The notes under the pieces are model-generated. The model ran no database searches, was not told where the DNA came from, and saw only the letters and a list, made by a program, of their open reading frames with translations. The position numbers and the translations under genes were made by a program. Positions 1 to 12,732 of a DNA stretch of 64,000 nt are shown here, piece by piece. This DNA comes from Lacipirellulaceae bacterium (GTDB lineage Bacteria > Planctomycetota > Planctomycetia > Pirellulales > Lacipirellulaceae). Position 1 is the stretch's first letter. Each line of letters opens with the position of its first letter. The DNA lies in the NCBI GenBank assembly GCA_040218535.1, contig JAVJRG010000008.1, positions 230,320-294,319 on the forward strand, read 5' to 3'.

Positions 1-1
1 C

Positions 2-826
2 CATGGCCCACTGGGCCGACCGCAGTATGGGACGTCGGTTTCTTCAAGAAATTCGCGTCGAAACATGGGCCATCACATGCACGTTCCTGCCGATATGCCG
101 GAGCCAAACTACACCCGCGAAAGCTATCAACGTTACCTCAAGAAATACCTGCGTTGTGTGAAGGGAGTGGATGACAACATCGGTCGGCTGCTCGCCTATC
201 TTGAAGAGACGGGCGAACTCGACAACACGATTATCATCTACACCGCAGACCAAGGCTTCATGCTTGGCGAGCACGATTACATCGATAAACGCTGGGCTTA
301 CGATGAGTGCCTGAGGATGCCCTTTGTGATTCGTTACCCAAAGCGTTTTGCGGCAGGCACGGTGAATGAAGAGATGATCAACAATGTCGACTTCGCCCCC
401 ACGCTGCTCGAACTGGCCGGAGCCACCGAAATGCCCAGCGGATTCGAAGGCCGTAGTTTTGTCGCCAACTTGGAGGGTAACTCACCAGAAGATTGGCCGA
501 AGGCGACCTACTATCGTTATTGGATGAATATGACGCATCACGACAATCCGGCGCATTACGCGATCCGCACGAAGGATCACAAGCTGATCATCTTTTATGG
601 TTTAGCCTTAGACTCAAAAGGTGCTTTGGACGAGGTCATCGAACCCTACTGGGAACTCTACGATCTGAAAAAAGACCCGCAGGAAATGAACAACGTCGTC
701 GCCGATCCTGCGTATGCAGAGACGCTCGTCCAGCTAAAGAAACAGCTTGATGAGTTGAAAAAACAAGTCGGCGACACGGACCAGAAGTACCCCGAACTTT
801 ACGAAGCCATCAAGAAAGCCGGATAG
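2..826 (+). CDS. Sulfatase, C-terminal part (gene starts before the window)
   Basis: The reading frame is open from the window edge, so the N-terminal half with the formylglycine-modified Cys motif lies outside. What is seen matches the C-terminal half of type I sulfatases: a TADQGFMLGEHD metal-site segment followed by DKRWAYDECLRMPF, then the usual strand-rich end with YELYDLKKDPQEMNN and a charged C-terminus. Family members hydrolyse sulfate esters, often on algal polysaccharides, usually in the periplasm. The first internal Met is at 65, but the frame upstream of it has no stop and the match seems to continue. A secreted beta-galactosidase follows, consistent with a role in sulfated glycan breakdown; the substrate is unknown. 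Confidence 0.9.
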   Translation, partial: HGPLGRPQYGTSVSSRNSRRNMGHHMHVPADMPEPNYTRESYQRYLKKYLRCVKGVDDNIGRLLAYLEETGELDNTIIIYTADQGFMLGEHDYIDKRWAYDECLRMPFVIRYPKRFAAGTVNEEMINNVDFAPTLLELAGATEMPSGFEGRSFVANLEGNSPEDWPKATYYRYWMNMTHHDNPAHYAIRTKDHKLIIFYGLALDSKGALDEVIEPYWELYDLKKDPQEMNNVVADPAYAETLVQLKKQLDELKKQVGDTDQKYPELYEAIKKAG

Positions 827-861
827 AAGTCAAAAACATTTGAAGAGAGACACTTTCTATT

Positions 862-974
862 GGGCCACTGATGACACGGATTTCACAGAGATGACTGCCG
901 GCTACGCCTCGTTCCTGGGCATGCCCTAAGCATCAATCCGAATTTAATCCGTGTCATTCGTGAAATCAGTGGCC
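862..974. repeat. Palindromic intergenic repeat, CACGGATTTCAC family
   Basis: The gap between the sulfatase and lacZ-like genes holds GGCCACTGATGACACGG on the left and CCGTGTCATTCG with CAGTGGCC on the right, an imperfect inverted repeat. Related copies are at 22711-22858, 56658-56691, 57858-57917 and 59167-59196. Confidence 0.75.
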
Positions 975-982
975 AAAACTAA

Positions 983-4222
<3,240 letters not shown>

Positions 4223-4269
4223 GCGAAGCTTATTGGGTTGAGTCCAGGAACAGAGTTTTGAGAGGCCCT

Positions 4270-5136
4270 ATGAGTCTGCGCAGCTTTCCTATGTTGGTAA
4301 TGCTTCTACTCGCTTGCGACTTCGCAACGAGTAGCCAGCAGGTTTACGCGATCACTGTTGGAGAACTCGCGGATTTCAACAGCGGCACTGACGGCTGGGA
4401 GCACGGTCAAGGCGCGTGGCCGATTCTGTCAGGTGGCCAACTGGGTGCTTCGGATAACTTTCTTTCGATTCAGGCCAGTTCGGGGCTTAACCCGATCCGT
4501 TTCATCTCGCTGAATCGCACAAGCGAGTGGACCGGAGACTACACGGCAGCTGGTGTCACCGACTTGCAGTTCGACATCCTCAACGAATCGGGCACGACCC
4601 TCGAGATTCGTTTCTCAGTGAACGGCCCAGGCGGGTTATTCTCAACCACCACCAGTGCTTCGATTCCTTCCAGCAGTCGATGGCAGAACGCCAGCGTCTC
4701 TTTCGACCCGAATAACTTTTCGCCTGTCTCGGGAAGGTCCGGACCCTCGGGAACCAATATCGAGGCGACTTTGGGCAATGTCTCGGAACTTCGAATCCTC
4801 CACAACGCAAACCCGTCTTGGACTGGCCAGGCAGCGCAACTAACGGCCGGTTTCGATAACATCGAAGCCCTCGGTGCCGCTTTCGACCCGGCGGATTTCG
4901 ATCAGAACGGTTTCGTCGATGGAGATGACTTGGCTGACTGGCAAACTGCTTACGGTAGCGATCCAGGTGCCGACGCCAATGGCGATGGCCTCACCGACGG
5001 TGACGACTTCATCATCTGGCAGCAGAACTTCGCCCCCGAGCCACCCATGCTACAAGCCGTTCCCGAACCTGCGAGCCTGGCACTGGTTTTAGCCGTTCCG
5101 GTTGCATGTTTCGCATATCGACGCCCAAGACACTAG
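4270..5136 (+). CDS. PEP-CTERM protein with dockerin-like EF-hand repeats
   Basis: A secreted protein of about 288 aa. The ATG at 4270 is preferred over the TTG at 4258 because GAGAGG lies four bases before it and a signal peptide follows directly. The central beta-rich domain (GELADF...GW.HGQG.WP...SGGQ) is shared with the next gene. Residues near 205-255 carry two calcium-loop motifs (DQNGFVDGDD and DANGDGLTDGDD) like type I dockerin. The end is VPEPASLAL, a hydrophobic helix and an Arg-rich tail, the PEP-CTERM sorting signal recognised by exosortase. No exosortase is in the window. Function unknown; a surface or matrix role is inferred. Confidence 0.85.
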   Translation: MSLRSFPMLVMLLLACDFATSSQQVYAITVGELADFNSGTDGWEHGQGAWPILSGGQLGASDNFLSIQASSGLNPIRFISLNRTSEWTGDYTAAGVTDLQFDILNESGTTLEIRFSVNGPGGLFSTTTSASIPSSSRWQNASVSFDPNNFSPVSGRSGPSGTNIEATLGNVSELRILHNANPSWTGQAAQLTAGFDNIEALGAAFDPADFDQNGFVDGDDLADWQTAYGSDPGADANGDGLTDGDDFIIWQQNFAPEPPMLQAVPEPASLALVLAVPVACFAYRRPRH

Positions 5137-5176
5137 AATAGATAGACAATATTACTTGTTCAGAGGAGTATTATCG

Positions 5177-5833
5177 ATGAACCGCGTTTGCAGCACGTTA
5201 CTGACTTTAGTAACTCTCTCCGCATTTGTTTTTTCTTACGCTCCGCAAGCTCAAGCCATCGTCAAAGGCGAACTGGCTGACTTCACAGGTGGCAACAACG
5301 GTTGGCGGCACGGTCAGGGTAGCTGGCCGCTCCTCTCAGGTGGTCAGGACGGACCAACCGATGATTTTCTCTCGATCCAATCTCAAGGCGGGGGCGGTGC
5401 TTTAAGCCGGATGATCGCGTTAAACACCAGCCCTGAGTGGACTGGCGATTTTACAGCTGCGGGTATCTCAACGGTGAACGTCGATGTTCTCAATGAAAAT
5501 GGTCAGGCACTCGATGTCCGCTTCTCTGTCGATGGCGGCGGTGGCCGCTTTGCGACGAACAGCATTTCGGTCCCTTCTAGTAGCGAGTGGCAGTCGCTCT
5601 CCTTCTCTTTCGATCCCTCAAACTTTCAATCCGCAGGCGGAGGCAACATTGCTGACACGCTCAGCAGTGTGTTTGAGATTCGGGTGCTCCACAATCCATC
5701 CGCTTCGTGGCTTGGTGCTCCCATCAACGCAACCCTGGGTGTCGATAACATTCTGGCAATCCCCGAACCTTCCAGCCTAGCGATATTTACTCTTGCCGGC
5801 TTGAGCGTCACGGCTGTTCGCCGCAGACGCTAG
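5177..5833 (+). CDS. PEP-CTERM protein, paralogue of the preceding gene
   Basis: A 218-aa secreted protein. The start at 5177 is chosen because GAGGAG lies just upstream and a signal peptide (MNRVCSTLLTLVTLSAF...AQA) follows; an earlier in-frame ATG at 5102 overlaps the previous gene. The body is clearly homologous to the neighbour (GELADF, GW.HGQG.WP, SGGQ, FLSIQ, SPEWTGDFTAAGI), indicating tandem duplication. It ends with IPEPSSLAIF, a hydrophobic stretch and RRRR, a PEP-CTERM signal. Unlike the neighbour it lacks the dockerin-like calcium repeats. Confidence 0.85.
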   Translation: MNRVCSTLLTLVTLSAFVFSYAPQAQAIVKGELADFTGGNNGWRHGQGSWPLLSGGQDGPTDDFLSIQSQGGGGALSRMIALNTSPEWTGDFTAAGISTVNVDVLNENGQALDVRFSVDGGGGRFATNSISVPSSSEWQSLSFSFDPSNFQSAGGGNIADTLSSVFEIRVLHNPSASWLGAPINATLGVDNILAIPEPSSLAIFTLAGLSVTAVRRRR

Positions 5834-5856
5834 TTCCTAGTCCTTGGGTAGCATCG

Positions 5857-6600
5857 GTGCGAACGACTCTCCTCCTGCTCTTCGGGGTGCTGGTGAGCCC
5901 GCAGGCATGGGCTGTCGTTTGGCGCGCTGACTTGAACGATCCACCTGCGGAACAAACCGGCCACTTCAGGTCTGCTGGTCGACTGAGCTACACACCGCTG
6001 CAAGTGTTTGGCGGCAGTTGCGTCTGGATTAAGGAACGTTGGGTTTTGACCGCCCGCCATGCCGTGGCAGCTTGGAAGCCCGCGGCACTGACGGTCGATT
6101 TCCCCGGCTCGGGCAAGCAACGTTACGACGTGAAGTCGATCTACTTGCCGCTCGACAAGCAAGTGGATCTTGCGATCATCGAGCTTTCCGACGTACCCGA
6201 GTTGGATAAACCGCTGCCGTTGCTCAAGGAGAAACTGACCAAAGATCAACAGATCAAGTTTGGCGGCTATGGTCTCTTTGGACCTGCAGGTACGAAGCAG
6301 GGACTCAATCGATTTCACTGGGGCGAGAACGAAATCGATTCTGCGAACGGTAAGATCGCCCGCTTCTCGCTCAGCAAACCTCCTGCCGGCTTACCGAATG
6401 AGGCAACCGTGGCATTTTTCGATAGCGGAAGCCCCGTATTCTGCGAAGTCGAAGGGAAGCCACACTTGGCGGGCATTATCATCAGAGCAACAGGAGCCGG
6501 CGCGCCCAACTACGGCGACCAAGCCACACTCACTTGCCTGTTTGAACACGTCGAGTGGATTCGTGACGTAACAGCGGAAGAAAAAAAGTCTGATCGTTGA
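5857..6600 (+). CDS. Trypsin-like serine protease (S1 fold), secreted
   Basis: A 247-aa protein starting at GTG, with a signal peptide ending near AWA. The chymotrypsin-fold triad can be placed: His68 in LTARHAV, Asp104 in VDLAIIEL and Ser190 in DSGSP. The position corresponding to Gly193 of the oxyanion hole (GDSGGP in most members) is Phe here (FDSGSP), so catalytic efficiency is uncertain. It follows the PEP-CTERM pair with a 23-base gap on the same strand and may be cotranscribed. The substrate is unknown. Confidence 0.75.
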   Translation: MRTTLLLLFGVLVSPQAWAVVWRADLNDPPAEQTGHFRSAGRLSYTPLQVFGGSCVWIKERWVLTARHAVAAWKPAALTVDFPGSGKQRYDVKSIYLPLDKQVDLAIIELSDVPELDKPLPLLKEKLTKDQQIKFGGYGLFGPAGTKQGLNRFHWGENEIDSANGKIARFSLSKPPAGLPNEATVAFFDSGSPVFCEVEGKPHLAGIIIRATGAGAPNYGDQATLTCLFEHVEWIRDVTAEEKKSDR

Positions 6601-6601
6601 C

Positions 6602-6650
6602 CGAGTTCGAACTCGTTTCAACAAGCTGACAGCCGAAAGCTGACAGCTCC
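6602..6650. repeat. Palindromes in a convergent gene gap
   Basis: A perfect 14-base palindrome, CGAGTTCGAACTCG, is followed by AAGCTGACAGCCGAAAGCTGACAGCTCC. The second part belongs to the AGCTGACAGC family also seen at 27555-27629 and 56507-56540. The position between convergent genes fits a bidirectional terminator, but no clear T-tract is present. Confidence 0.6.
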
Positions 6651-8000
6651 CTACTCGATCTCAAACGGCACGCTCGCCTGACCAATCTTATTGCTGAGCC
6701 CATCAGTAATGATGAGCTGCATCTCATAAGTCCCCGCATAGATGCGCATCGGCAGCGGGATCGTATACTGCATGTGGAAGTCACGACGGCGGTTCTGGCA
6801 GAGATCTTCGATGTCAGGGAACTGCCCACCGTCGACGCGTTGCCCCGCCTTATCGACGATCTGGTAACTCGTTGTCAGGAGCGTGCGATATCCTTCTTCG
6901 GTCGAGTCGCTACGATAGTTGGCAACTTCTGCATAAAGCGTAACCTGTCCGCCCGGCTTAAAGCGGGCCTTTTCCACGGTCTTATATTCGCCAAAGCCAT
7001 CGACCCGACTCGCAAAAGTCATGTTGCGAACTTGTAGCGTAGCCAGTTCCGCCAATTGACCACGCGCTGCATCGAGGTGAACTAAGGCAGCAGCCGCCCG
7101 CGATTTGCTATCCTTGTGCGATTTCTGATCTAGAAAAGTAGAAATCGCATAAAGCTGCTTCGCCCAGTAGTCCTGCTGGGCGGGTGAAGCGCCTGGGATT
7201 GGCTGTAGCGCAGCCTCCTGATTACCGGCCAAGAGTTGAAGCGTGCGGAGACGCAAGTGCTCGTGGACTTCGTCGACGGTGCGTGGCGAGGGAGCGACTG
7301 AAGCTTCGAGCTTCGCGATCGAACTCTTAAGTTGCTCCTCCCAACTTGCATTACTGTTTGCTGTAGGGAGCCCCGCTTCGACATGCGTCACAACTTGAAC
7401 CTGATTATCGATTGCAGACGCGACCGAAGAAGGTGGCGGGGGAAGGTGCAGACTCTTTGTTGTACGACTGGCAGCACGTGATTCAAAGTTCTCGCGTGCT
7501 GCACTGCTGGCGATCTGCATCGCAGGCACGCCGTTCGGAGCCGTCGCCTCGTCACTTCTACGCCGCGACGCTTGTCGGCTTCGCGACCCGTGGGCAATCA
7601 TTTCTTCTGGCGAGCTGTGTTGAGCCTTCTTCATTTCCCGCTCAGCCAATTGTTGCCGATAGGCAAGAGCGGTTCGGAACTGATCAACAACCAGAGCGTA
7701 ATGCTCTGGCTTGGTCTCCTTGAGGTCAGCCATCAGTTGCTGTTGGGCGGATGGATCGATGGCTCCTATCTCTTGCAACTCGTCCAACACCCCGGAAAGC
7801 GCTGCTTTTTCGTCTAGGGGACGGTCTTCCGAAAAAGCAGGCTCCACGAACGTTTGCGGTTTCGCATCGGTGGCGTCGCCCACATGGGTGTAATTGAGGT
7901 CGTCGATCTCATCCACGGCTGACCAGGGCATCGCGCAGCCCCCGACCGTGGCAAGAAGCATTAGGCAGAAAGGTAGCGAGAGGCGAAACATAAGCCGCAT
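6651..8000 (-). CDS. Predicted lipoprotein of unknown function
   Basis: A 449-aa protein with an N-terminal hydrophobic segment and lipobox ending in TVGGC (Cys22), so it is probably lipid-anchored. The middle (about 60-280) is Gln/Ala/Ser-rich and probably helical or disordered. The last ~150 residues look like a compact beta domain with FKPGGQVTLYAEVANY and YAGTYEMQLIITDGLSN, resembling Ig-like envelope domains common in planctomycete proteins. No catalytic motif was recognised. It is transcribed towards the protease gene; the next gene upstream on this strand is holA. Confidence 0.7.
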   Translation of the reverse strand: MRLMFRLSLPFCLMLLATVGGCAMPWSAVDEIDDLNYTHVGDATDAKPQTFVEPAFSEDRPLDEKAALSGVLDELQEIGAIDPSAQQQLMADLKETKPEHYALVVDQFRTALAYRQQLAEREMKKAQHSSPEEMIAHGSRSRQASRRRSDEATAPNGVPAMQIASSAARENFESRAASRTTKSLHLPPPPSSVASAIDNQVQVVTHVEAGLPTANSNASWEEQLKSSIAKLEASVAPSPRTVDEVHEHLRLRTLQLLAGNQEAALQPIPGASPAQQDYWAKQLYAISTFLDQKSHKDSKSRAAAALVHLDAARGQLAELATLQVRNMTFASRVDGFGEYKTVEKARFKPGGQVTLYAEVANYRSDSTEEGYRTLLTTSYQIVDKAGQRVDGGQFPDIEDLCQNRRRDFHMQYTIPLPMRIYAGTYEMQLIITDGLSNKIGQASVPFEIE

Positions 8001-8105
8001 AGCCGGGCGAGAATCGAACGGTAAATCGGAAGGAAAGTACCGAATCCCACGGCAAGCAACAAGTTCGATGGAGGAGTGCTAGACGGAAGTGCTAGCAAAT
8101 ATTGA

Positions 8106-8126
8106 GCCGGCGAGCTTGCTCGGCGC
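8106..8126. repeat. Short palindromic repeat, CGAGCTTGCTCG family
   Basis: GCCGGCGAGCTTGCTCGGCGC folds into a short hairpin. Close copies occur at 26564-26584 and 36523-36543. Confidence 0.6.
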
Positions 8127-8143
8127 TCGCCACGGAAAGCAAG

Positions 8144-9226
8144 CTAGCGAGACTGCTGAGCCAGACGCACAATCAGCGTTTCTAGAACTCGGCGTGCGCG
8201 GTCTTTCGTCGAGTTGTAACCTTTGAGACCTAAATCGGCCTCTAGTAGCCAATCGTAAAGTTGCCGGGCCCGATCACGCCCAATTTGACGCATCTGGCGT
8301 TCCATGTCGCCCAGCTTAAACTTGGGCGCTCCGGCTCGCTCGAGCGACTGTCGGAGCGAGCCCTTCCGCCCACGCTGCTCGTCTTGCTCGAAGACTCGCA
8401 CCGCCATCGCGAAACGCCGTAAAGTTGAAGCCATTTGCGGCAACAGGGCATGGGGTTCCTCTCCCGCTGAAAGCAGCCGGTCGAGCTGCTCCAAAGCACT
8501 TACCGCGTTGCCGTCGGCAGCTGCATCGATCATGTCCCAGGTTTTACGTGTCCGCCAGCCGCCCACGTGTTCACGCACGAGCTTGCCGTCAATAGTTCCA
8601 CCCCCATTCCCAGAAGCGTCGCCCGCAAGCAACGAAAGCCTGGCGACTTCTTGGAAAACAATTCCCGCGACAGGCTCAAGTTGTTCCAAGAGAGCATCCG
8701 CGCCGCTACGATCAAGCGTGCAATCAAACTGATGCTTCGCGGAGTGTTCAAGCCACTTCTTAAGTTGCCCAATAAACTCTGTCAGCTCGCGCCCCTTATC
8801 GGGTGTCTGGCAGCGTACCGTCAGGCCCGCCTCCGCCACGGCTTTCGCCAGCCGAGTATTTCCAGGCCAAGATGCGCACTCCAAGATCAGCACGGCTGAG
8901 TCGGCTGGCTTGGCAACATAGTCTTCCAACTCACCACGGTACCGTTTTACAAACGGGTCCGCGTCTTCGACCACCACGACTCTTTGGTCAGCTCCAAACA
9001 ACGAGAGTTCTCGCAACGCATCCAACACATCACGCAGTTCACAGTAACGGCCTTCGAAAGTTTCGACGGAATCTTGAGCGTCGAGCGCTTCGATGAGAGC
9101 GAGTCGCGCTTCATGCTGCAGGAACCCATCATCACCGGCCAGCACGCAAACCGGCGTGAAACTACTTGCTGAGGGATGAATCAGCAGTTCGAGGGCAGAG
9201 CAATTATTCGCCGACTTTTTAGCCAT
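8144..9226 (-). CDS. holA: DNA polymerase III subunit delta
   Basis: A 360-aa protein of normal length for HolA. This clamp-loader subunit opens the beta sliding clamp. It has the three-domain plan: an N-terminal AAA-like module starting VCVLAGDDGFLQHEA, a middle helical domain with SGGGTIDG...VREHVGGWRTRKTWDMIDAA, and a C-terminal collar domain with MERQMRQIGRDRARQLYDWLLEADLGLKGY. The Walker A motif is degenerate, as is normal for delta. Recognition rests on these segments and the overall length. Confidence 0.88.
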   Translation of the reverse strand: MAKKSANNCSALELLIHPSASSFTPVCVLAGDDGFLQHEARLALIEALDAQDSVETFEGRYCELRDVLDALRELSLFGADQRVVVVEDADPFVKRYRGELEDYVAKPADSAVLILECASWPGNTRLAKAVAEAGLTVRCQTPDKGRELTEFIGQLKKWLEHSAKHQFDCTLDRSGADALLEQLEPVAGIVFQEVARLSLLAGDASGNGGGTIDGKLVREHVGGWRTRKTWDMIDAAADGNAVSALEQLDRLLSAGEEPHALLPQMASTLRRFAMAVRVFEQDEQRGRKGSLRQSLERAGAPKFKLGDMERQMRQIGRDRARQLYDWLLEADLGLKGYNSTKDRARRVLETLIVRLAQQSR

Positions 9227-9450
9227 GATGCTAGCGATTCTAACATTGGCGAATCCCCAGAGTTAGGGCTTCAGCGAATCACTTCCTACGCGATTGAGAG
9301 TGTGAGAAACGACCGATTTCCGTGGGAATTCTTCTCCAGCCGACGAATCGCCGCTATACTCCGCTTGCGGCTTGCGGCCGCGAATGCTGGGGTTGGTCGA
9401 CTTCGGCCTCATCTATTTCATATTCATGATCCAACGGGGAGGATCTACTG

Positions 9451-12400
9451 ATGAATATCTTTGCACGGTACTGGGGCGTCGGGACTTTTCTACTAGCCCT
9501 ATCTCTCGGCAACGCCGCAGTCGCAGCGGAACTCGATGCTACTTTTAACGGTGCCGTTGTCGCGGACCCCTCCAGCTACGACAACGCCGGGAACTGGGAC
9601 ATCAACCAGGTGCCAGTTAACGACGTGACTGACCAGTTTAACGTGATCATTCCAACCGGCTTCGATGTCGACTTCGATGTTGATCCCGCTTCAGAGGTCA
9701 ACGATCTAACGCTCGCCGCGGGCGCTTCGTTGACGGTTCCCGGTGGTCATAGTCTGACGGTGCTCGATGATGCCGAAATCGGCGGTACCCTTTCCGCTGA
9801 TTCAACGGCCGCAGTCTTTGCTGCAACAGGAGCTGGGGCCGCTTTCGCTCCCGGCGGTGCGCAGTTGTTCACCAGCGGTGGGGGGACAATTGAAATTGCC
9901 GCCACGAGTTTTCTCAACACGACACTGGGCGGCAACGCGACGCAGTTCTCTGCGGATGGTGCGGGAACACTTTTGGATTTGTCCTCACTGCAGACCTACA
10001 CCGAGAGTACCAACTCAGGTGGAACCCGTACGATCTCAGCCACCAATAACGGATTGATCGACCTCTCCAACGTTGGGACCTTCACTAAGAACTTCGGCGG
10101 CACGGTCGGCTTGCGTGTAGCTAGCGGCGGCAATATCAATCTATCGGCACTCTCCACGTTAACGGGAAATGTCCGTCTGGATGTCGACAACCCGAACTAC
10201 TCACTACCCAGTCTCACTACTGCCAGCGGCCTAACCGTTGACCTTTCCAATGGGAGCACCTTCACGGCCAACAACGCGGTCGACTATACGAGCGGCGCGG
10301 TCACCTTCGATGGCGACAATGCGGGCTCGTTCACGGCCACATCCCTGACTAATTTCAGCAGCAGTCTGGCGAGCCTGACAGTCGGGCAGAATTTGAACGT
10401 TGCTCCTAGCGGTCTGACCAGCATCGATAGTTCCCGCTTGATGGTGCGTGGCGGCAAGCTGTTCGGAACCAACGAAGTTGCCGCCACAAGCTTCTCGAAC
10501 GATACCTTGGGTGGCAACAGCGTACAGTTCTCCGCCGACGGAGCGGGAACGCTATTGGACCTCTCCTCCCTGTTGAGTTACACAGAAAACACCAACTCGG
10601 GTGGGACGCGTACCACGACCGCGACCAACAATGCGGTAATCGATCTCTCGAATGTGGGAACAATTACAAAGAATGCGGGTGGAACGGTTGCCTTTCAAGT
10701 AGCCAGTGGTGGGGACATCGATCTTAATGCTCTCACTACCATTACCTCCAGTTCCTTCGGAGCCGTCCGCTTCGACGTCGATAACCCTGTCTATGCACTG
10801 CCCAATCTCACGGCAGCGAGTCAAACAACGATTGATCTGGCTAACGGAAGTACCTTTACGGCCAACACGCTGGTGGACTTTACTGGCGGAGCGGTCGTCT
10901 TCGATGGTGATGCGGCAGGTACCTTCACAGCTATGTCCCTAACAAACTTTAATGGCAGCACGGCGAGTCTGACGGTCGGACAAAACCTGAGCGTCGCCCC
11001 AGGGGGACTGACCACAATCGATGGTTCCCGCTTCATGCTACGGGGCGGAAAACAGTTCGGTGCCACGGAAGTCACCGCTACGACCTTCAATAACACCACC
11101 TTGGGTGGTAACAACGTACAGTTGTCTGCCGATGGCGCCGGGACATTATTGGACCTCTCCTCCCTGTTGAGCTACACAGAGAGTATCAACTCGGGAGGCA
11201 CGCGGACCGTCGCGGCCACGAACAACGGCGTAATCGACCTCTCCAACGTCGGGACGATCACTAAGAACGCGGGAGGGACGATAGGCTTCCAAGTCGCCAG
11301 TGGAGGGAACATCGATCTCAGTTCTCTGACGGACATTACCGGTGGAACGTTCGGCAGCGTACGCTTTGACATTGATAACGCTTCTTATGCACTCGCCAAC
11401 CTAATGACCGTGAATCGGACCACGGTTGACTTGGCCAATGGAAGTATGTTCACTGCCAACGCCATGACTGACTTTACCAATGGGTCCGTCACTTTCGAGG
11501 GAGATAATCCGGGAACCTTTCAAGCGGCCGCACTCACGAACTTCAGTGGTAGTTCAGTTTCGCTTGCGCCTGGGCAAAACTTGAACGTTAACGCTGCCGG
11601 TCTCTCCAACATCGATAGTGCAAGCCTATCAGTTCGTGGCGGAAAGCAGTTCGGCGCGACAGAGGTCACCGCGACAACGTTTACCAACTCGGGGCAGGGC
11701 GGAAATAGTACTCAGTTCGCCGCTGACGGGGCGGGTTCACGGCTCGATCTCTCGTCCTTGCAAAGCTACACCGAAAACGTCAACTCGGGCGGCACACGCA
11801 TGGTCATGGCTACCAACAACGGGGTGATTGATTTCTCGAATGTGGGGACCGTTACCAAAGAATTTGGCGGTGCAGTCCGCTTTCAAGTGGAATCGGGTGG
11901 CCGTATTGATTTTGGCGCGCTCAACACCACCGGCAATGTCACCTACGCTGCCGATGGTCCTCAGTCGAGCATCGCCGTTTCAGGAACAATCAATCTTTCG
12001 CTGCAGAGTTCGCTCACATTAACCGATGGAGCGACTCTTGAAGTCGGCAAGGACTTGCTGTTTGCCGCGACCAACGAGTCACAAGTCGACCTCGACGCAG
12101 GCATCGTGGAAGTCGTCAGCGCACAGGCCACTTTCCTGGAAGTAGGTGGTGACGATCTGGGGGTTGGCGGAACCGCAACTGACAACTTCGGCATTGGCCG
12201 TCTCGTGATTGGAGAAACAGGCGCGCCGACCATGACTTTCCTCACCGATTTGATCGACAACGGCAATCGCACCTCGGGAAAAGAGGCACTCTACTTGCCA
12301 GGCTTCGGCGGCCCCGATGGCCTGGAACTGATTGATGGCTCCATGCTTATCCTCGGCGACATCAATGCGTATGCCTTGGTAGGTGGAGTGATGACCCACC

Positions 12401-12732
12401 TGAATGCGTTGATTCCCTCAGGCAGCAACACGGTCGCCTTCAGCGGCGGCTCAATTGCCAATACCTTCCCGGCGGATTTCGATCTTGATGCCGATGTCGA
12501 CGCCGACGACCTAGCCATCTGGCAAGCCAACTATGGCACACTCACCGGCGCGTCATTCGAGGACGGCGATGCCGACAAAGATGGCGACGTTGATGGGACT
12601 GATTTCATGTTATGGCAGCGGTTCCACACAGGTGACTTGTCGAGTCGTATCGCTAATGTTGCGGTCCCCGAGCCCTCGGCAGTCTTTCTCTTCCTAGGGC
12701 TTTTGCCCATCTACCTGCGGAGGCAGAGGTAG
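9451..12732 (+). CDS. Large repetitive PEP-CTERM protein with dockerin-like domain
   Basis: A 1093-aa secreted protein. GGGGAGGA lies a few bases before the ATG and a signal peptide ends near VAA. Residues ~160-940 hold four copies of a ~195-aa unit, each with a DGAGTLLDLSSL, SGGTRT, NNGVIDLSNVGT and VRGGKQFG segment; the period in DNA is about 582-594 bases. Short beta-strand repeats of this type suggest a right-handed beta-solenoid. Near 1010-1060 are calcium-loop motifs (DLDADVDADD, DADKDGDVDGTD), followed by VPEPSAVFLF and an RRQR tail, the exosortase sorting signal. A surface or adhesin-like role is inferred. Confidence 0.88.
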   Translation: MNIFARYWGVGTFLLALSLGNAAVAAELDATFNGAVVADPSSYDNAGNWDINQVPVNDVTDQFNVIIPTGFDVDFDVDPASEVNDLTLAAGASLTVPGGHSLTVLDDAEIGGTLSADSTAAVFAATGAGAAFAPGGAQLFTSGGGTIEIAATSFLNTTLGGNATQFSADGAGTLLDLSSLQTYTESTNSGGTRTISATNNGLIDLSNVGTFTKNFGGTVGLRVASGGNINLSALSTLTGNVRLDVDNPNYSLPSLTTASGLTVDLSNGSTFTANNAVDYTSGAVTFDGDNAGSFTATSLTNFSSSLASLTVGQNLNVAPSGLTSIDSSRLMVRGGKLFGTNEVAATSFSNDTLGGNSVQFSADGAGTLLDLSSLLSYTENTNSGGTRTTTATNNAVIDLSNVGTITKNAGGTVAFQVASGGDIDLNALTTITSSSFGAVRFDVDNPVYALPNLTAASQTTIDLANGSTFTANTLVDFTGGAVVFDGDAAGTFTAMSLTNFNGSTASLTVGQNLSVAPGGLTTIDGSRFMLRGGKQFGATEVTATTFNNTTLGGNNVQLSADGAGTLLDLSSLLSYTESINSGGTRTVAATNNGVIDLSNVGTITKNAGGTIGFQVASGGNIDLSSLTDITGGTFGSVRFDIDNASYALANLMTVNRTTVDLANGSMFTANAMTDFTNGSVTFEGDNPGTFQAAALTNFSGSSVSLAPGQNLNVNAAGLSNIDSASLSVRGGKQFGATEVTATTFTNSGQGGNSTQFAADGAGSRLDLSSLQSYTENVNSGGTRMVMATNNGVIDFSNVGTVTKEFGGAVRFQVESGGRIDFGALNTTGNVTYAADGPQSSIAVSGTINLSLQSSLTLTDGATLEVGKDLLFAATNESQVDLDAGIVEVVSAQATFLEVGGDDLGVGGTATDNFGIGRLVIGETGAPTMTFLTDLIDNGNRTSGKEALYLPGFGGPDGLELIDGSMLILGDINAYALVGGVMTHLNALIPSGSNTVAFSGGSIANTFPADFDLDADVDADDLAIWQANYGTLTGASFEDGDADKDGDVDGTDFMLWQRFHTGDLSSRIANVAVPEPSAVFLFLGLLPIYLRRQR

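Noticed and set aside
9900-12100. Possible CRISPR or satellite DNA
   Set aside because: The ~590-base period is coding and the copies diverge at synonymous sites; there are no short direct repeats with regular spacers anywhere in the window.
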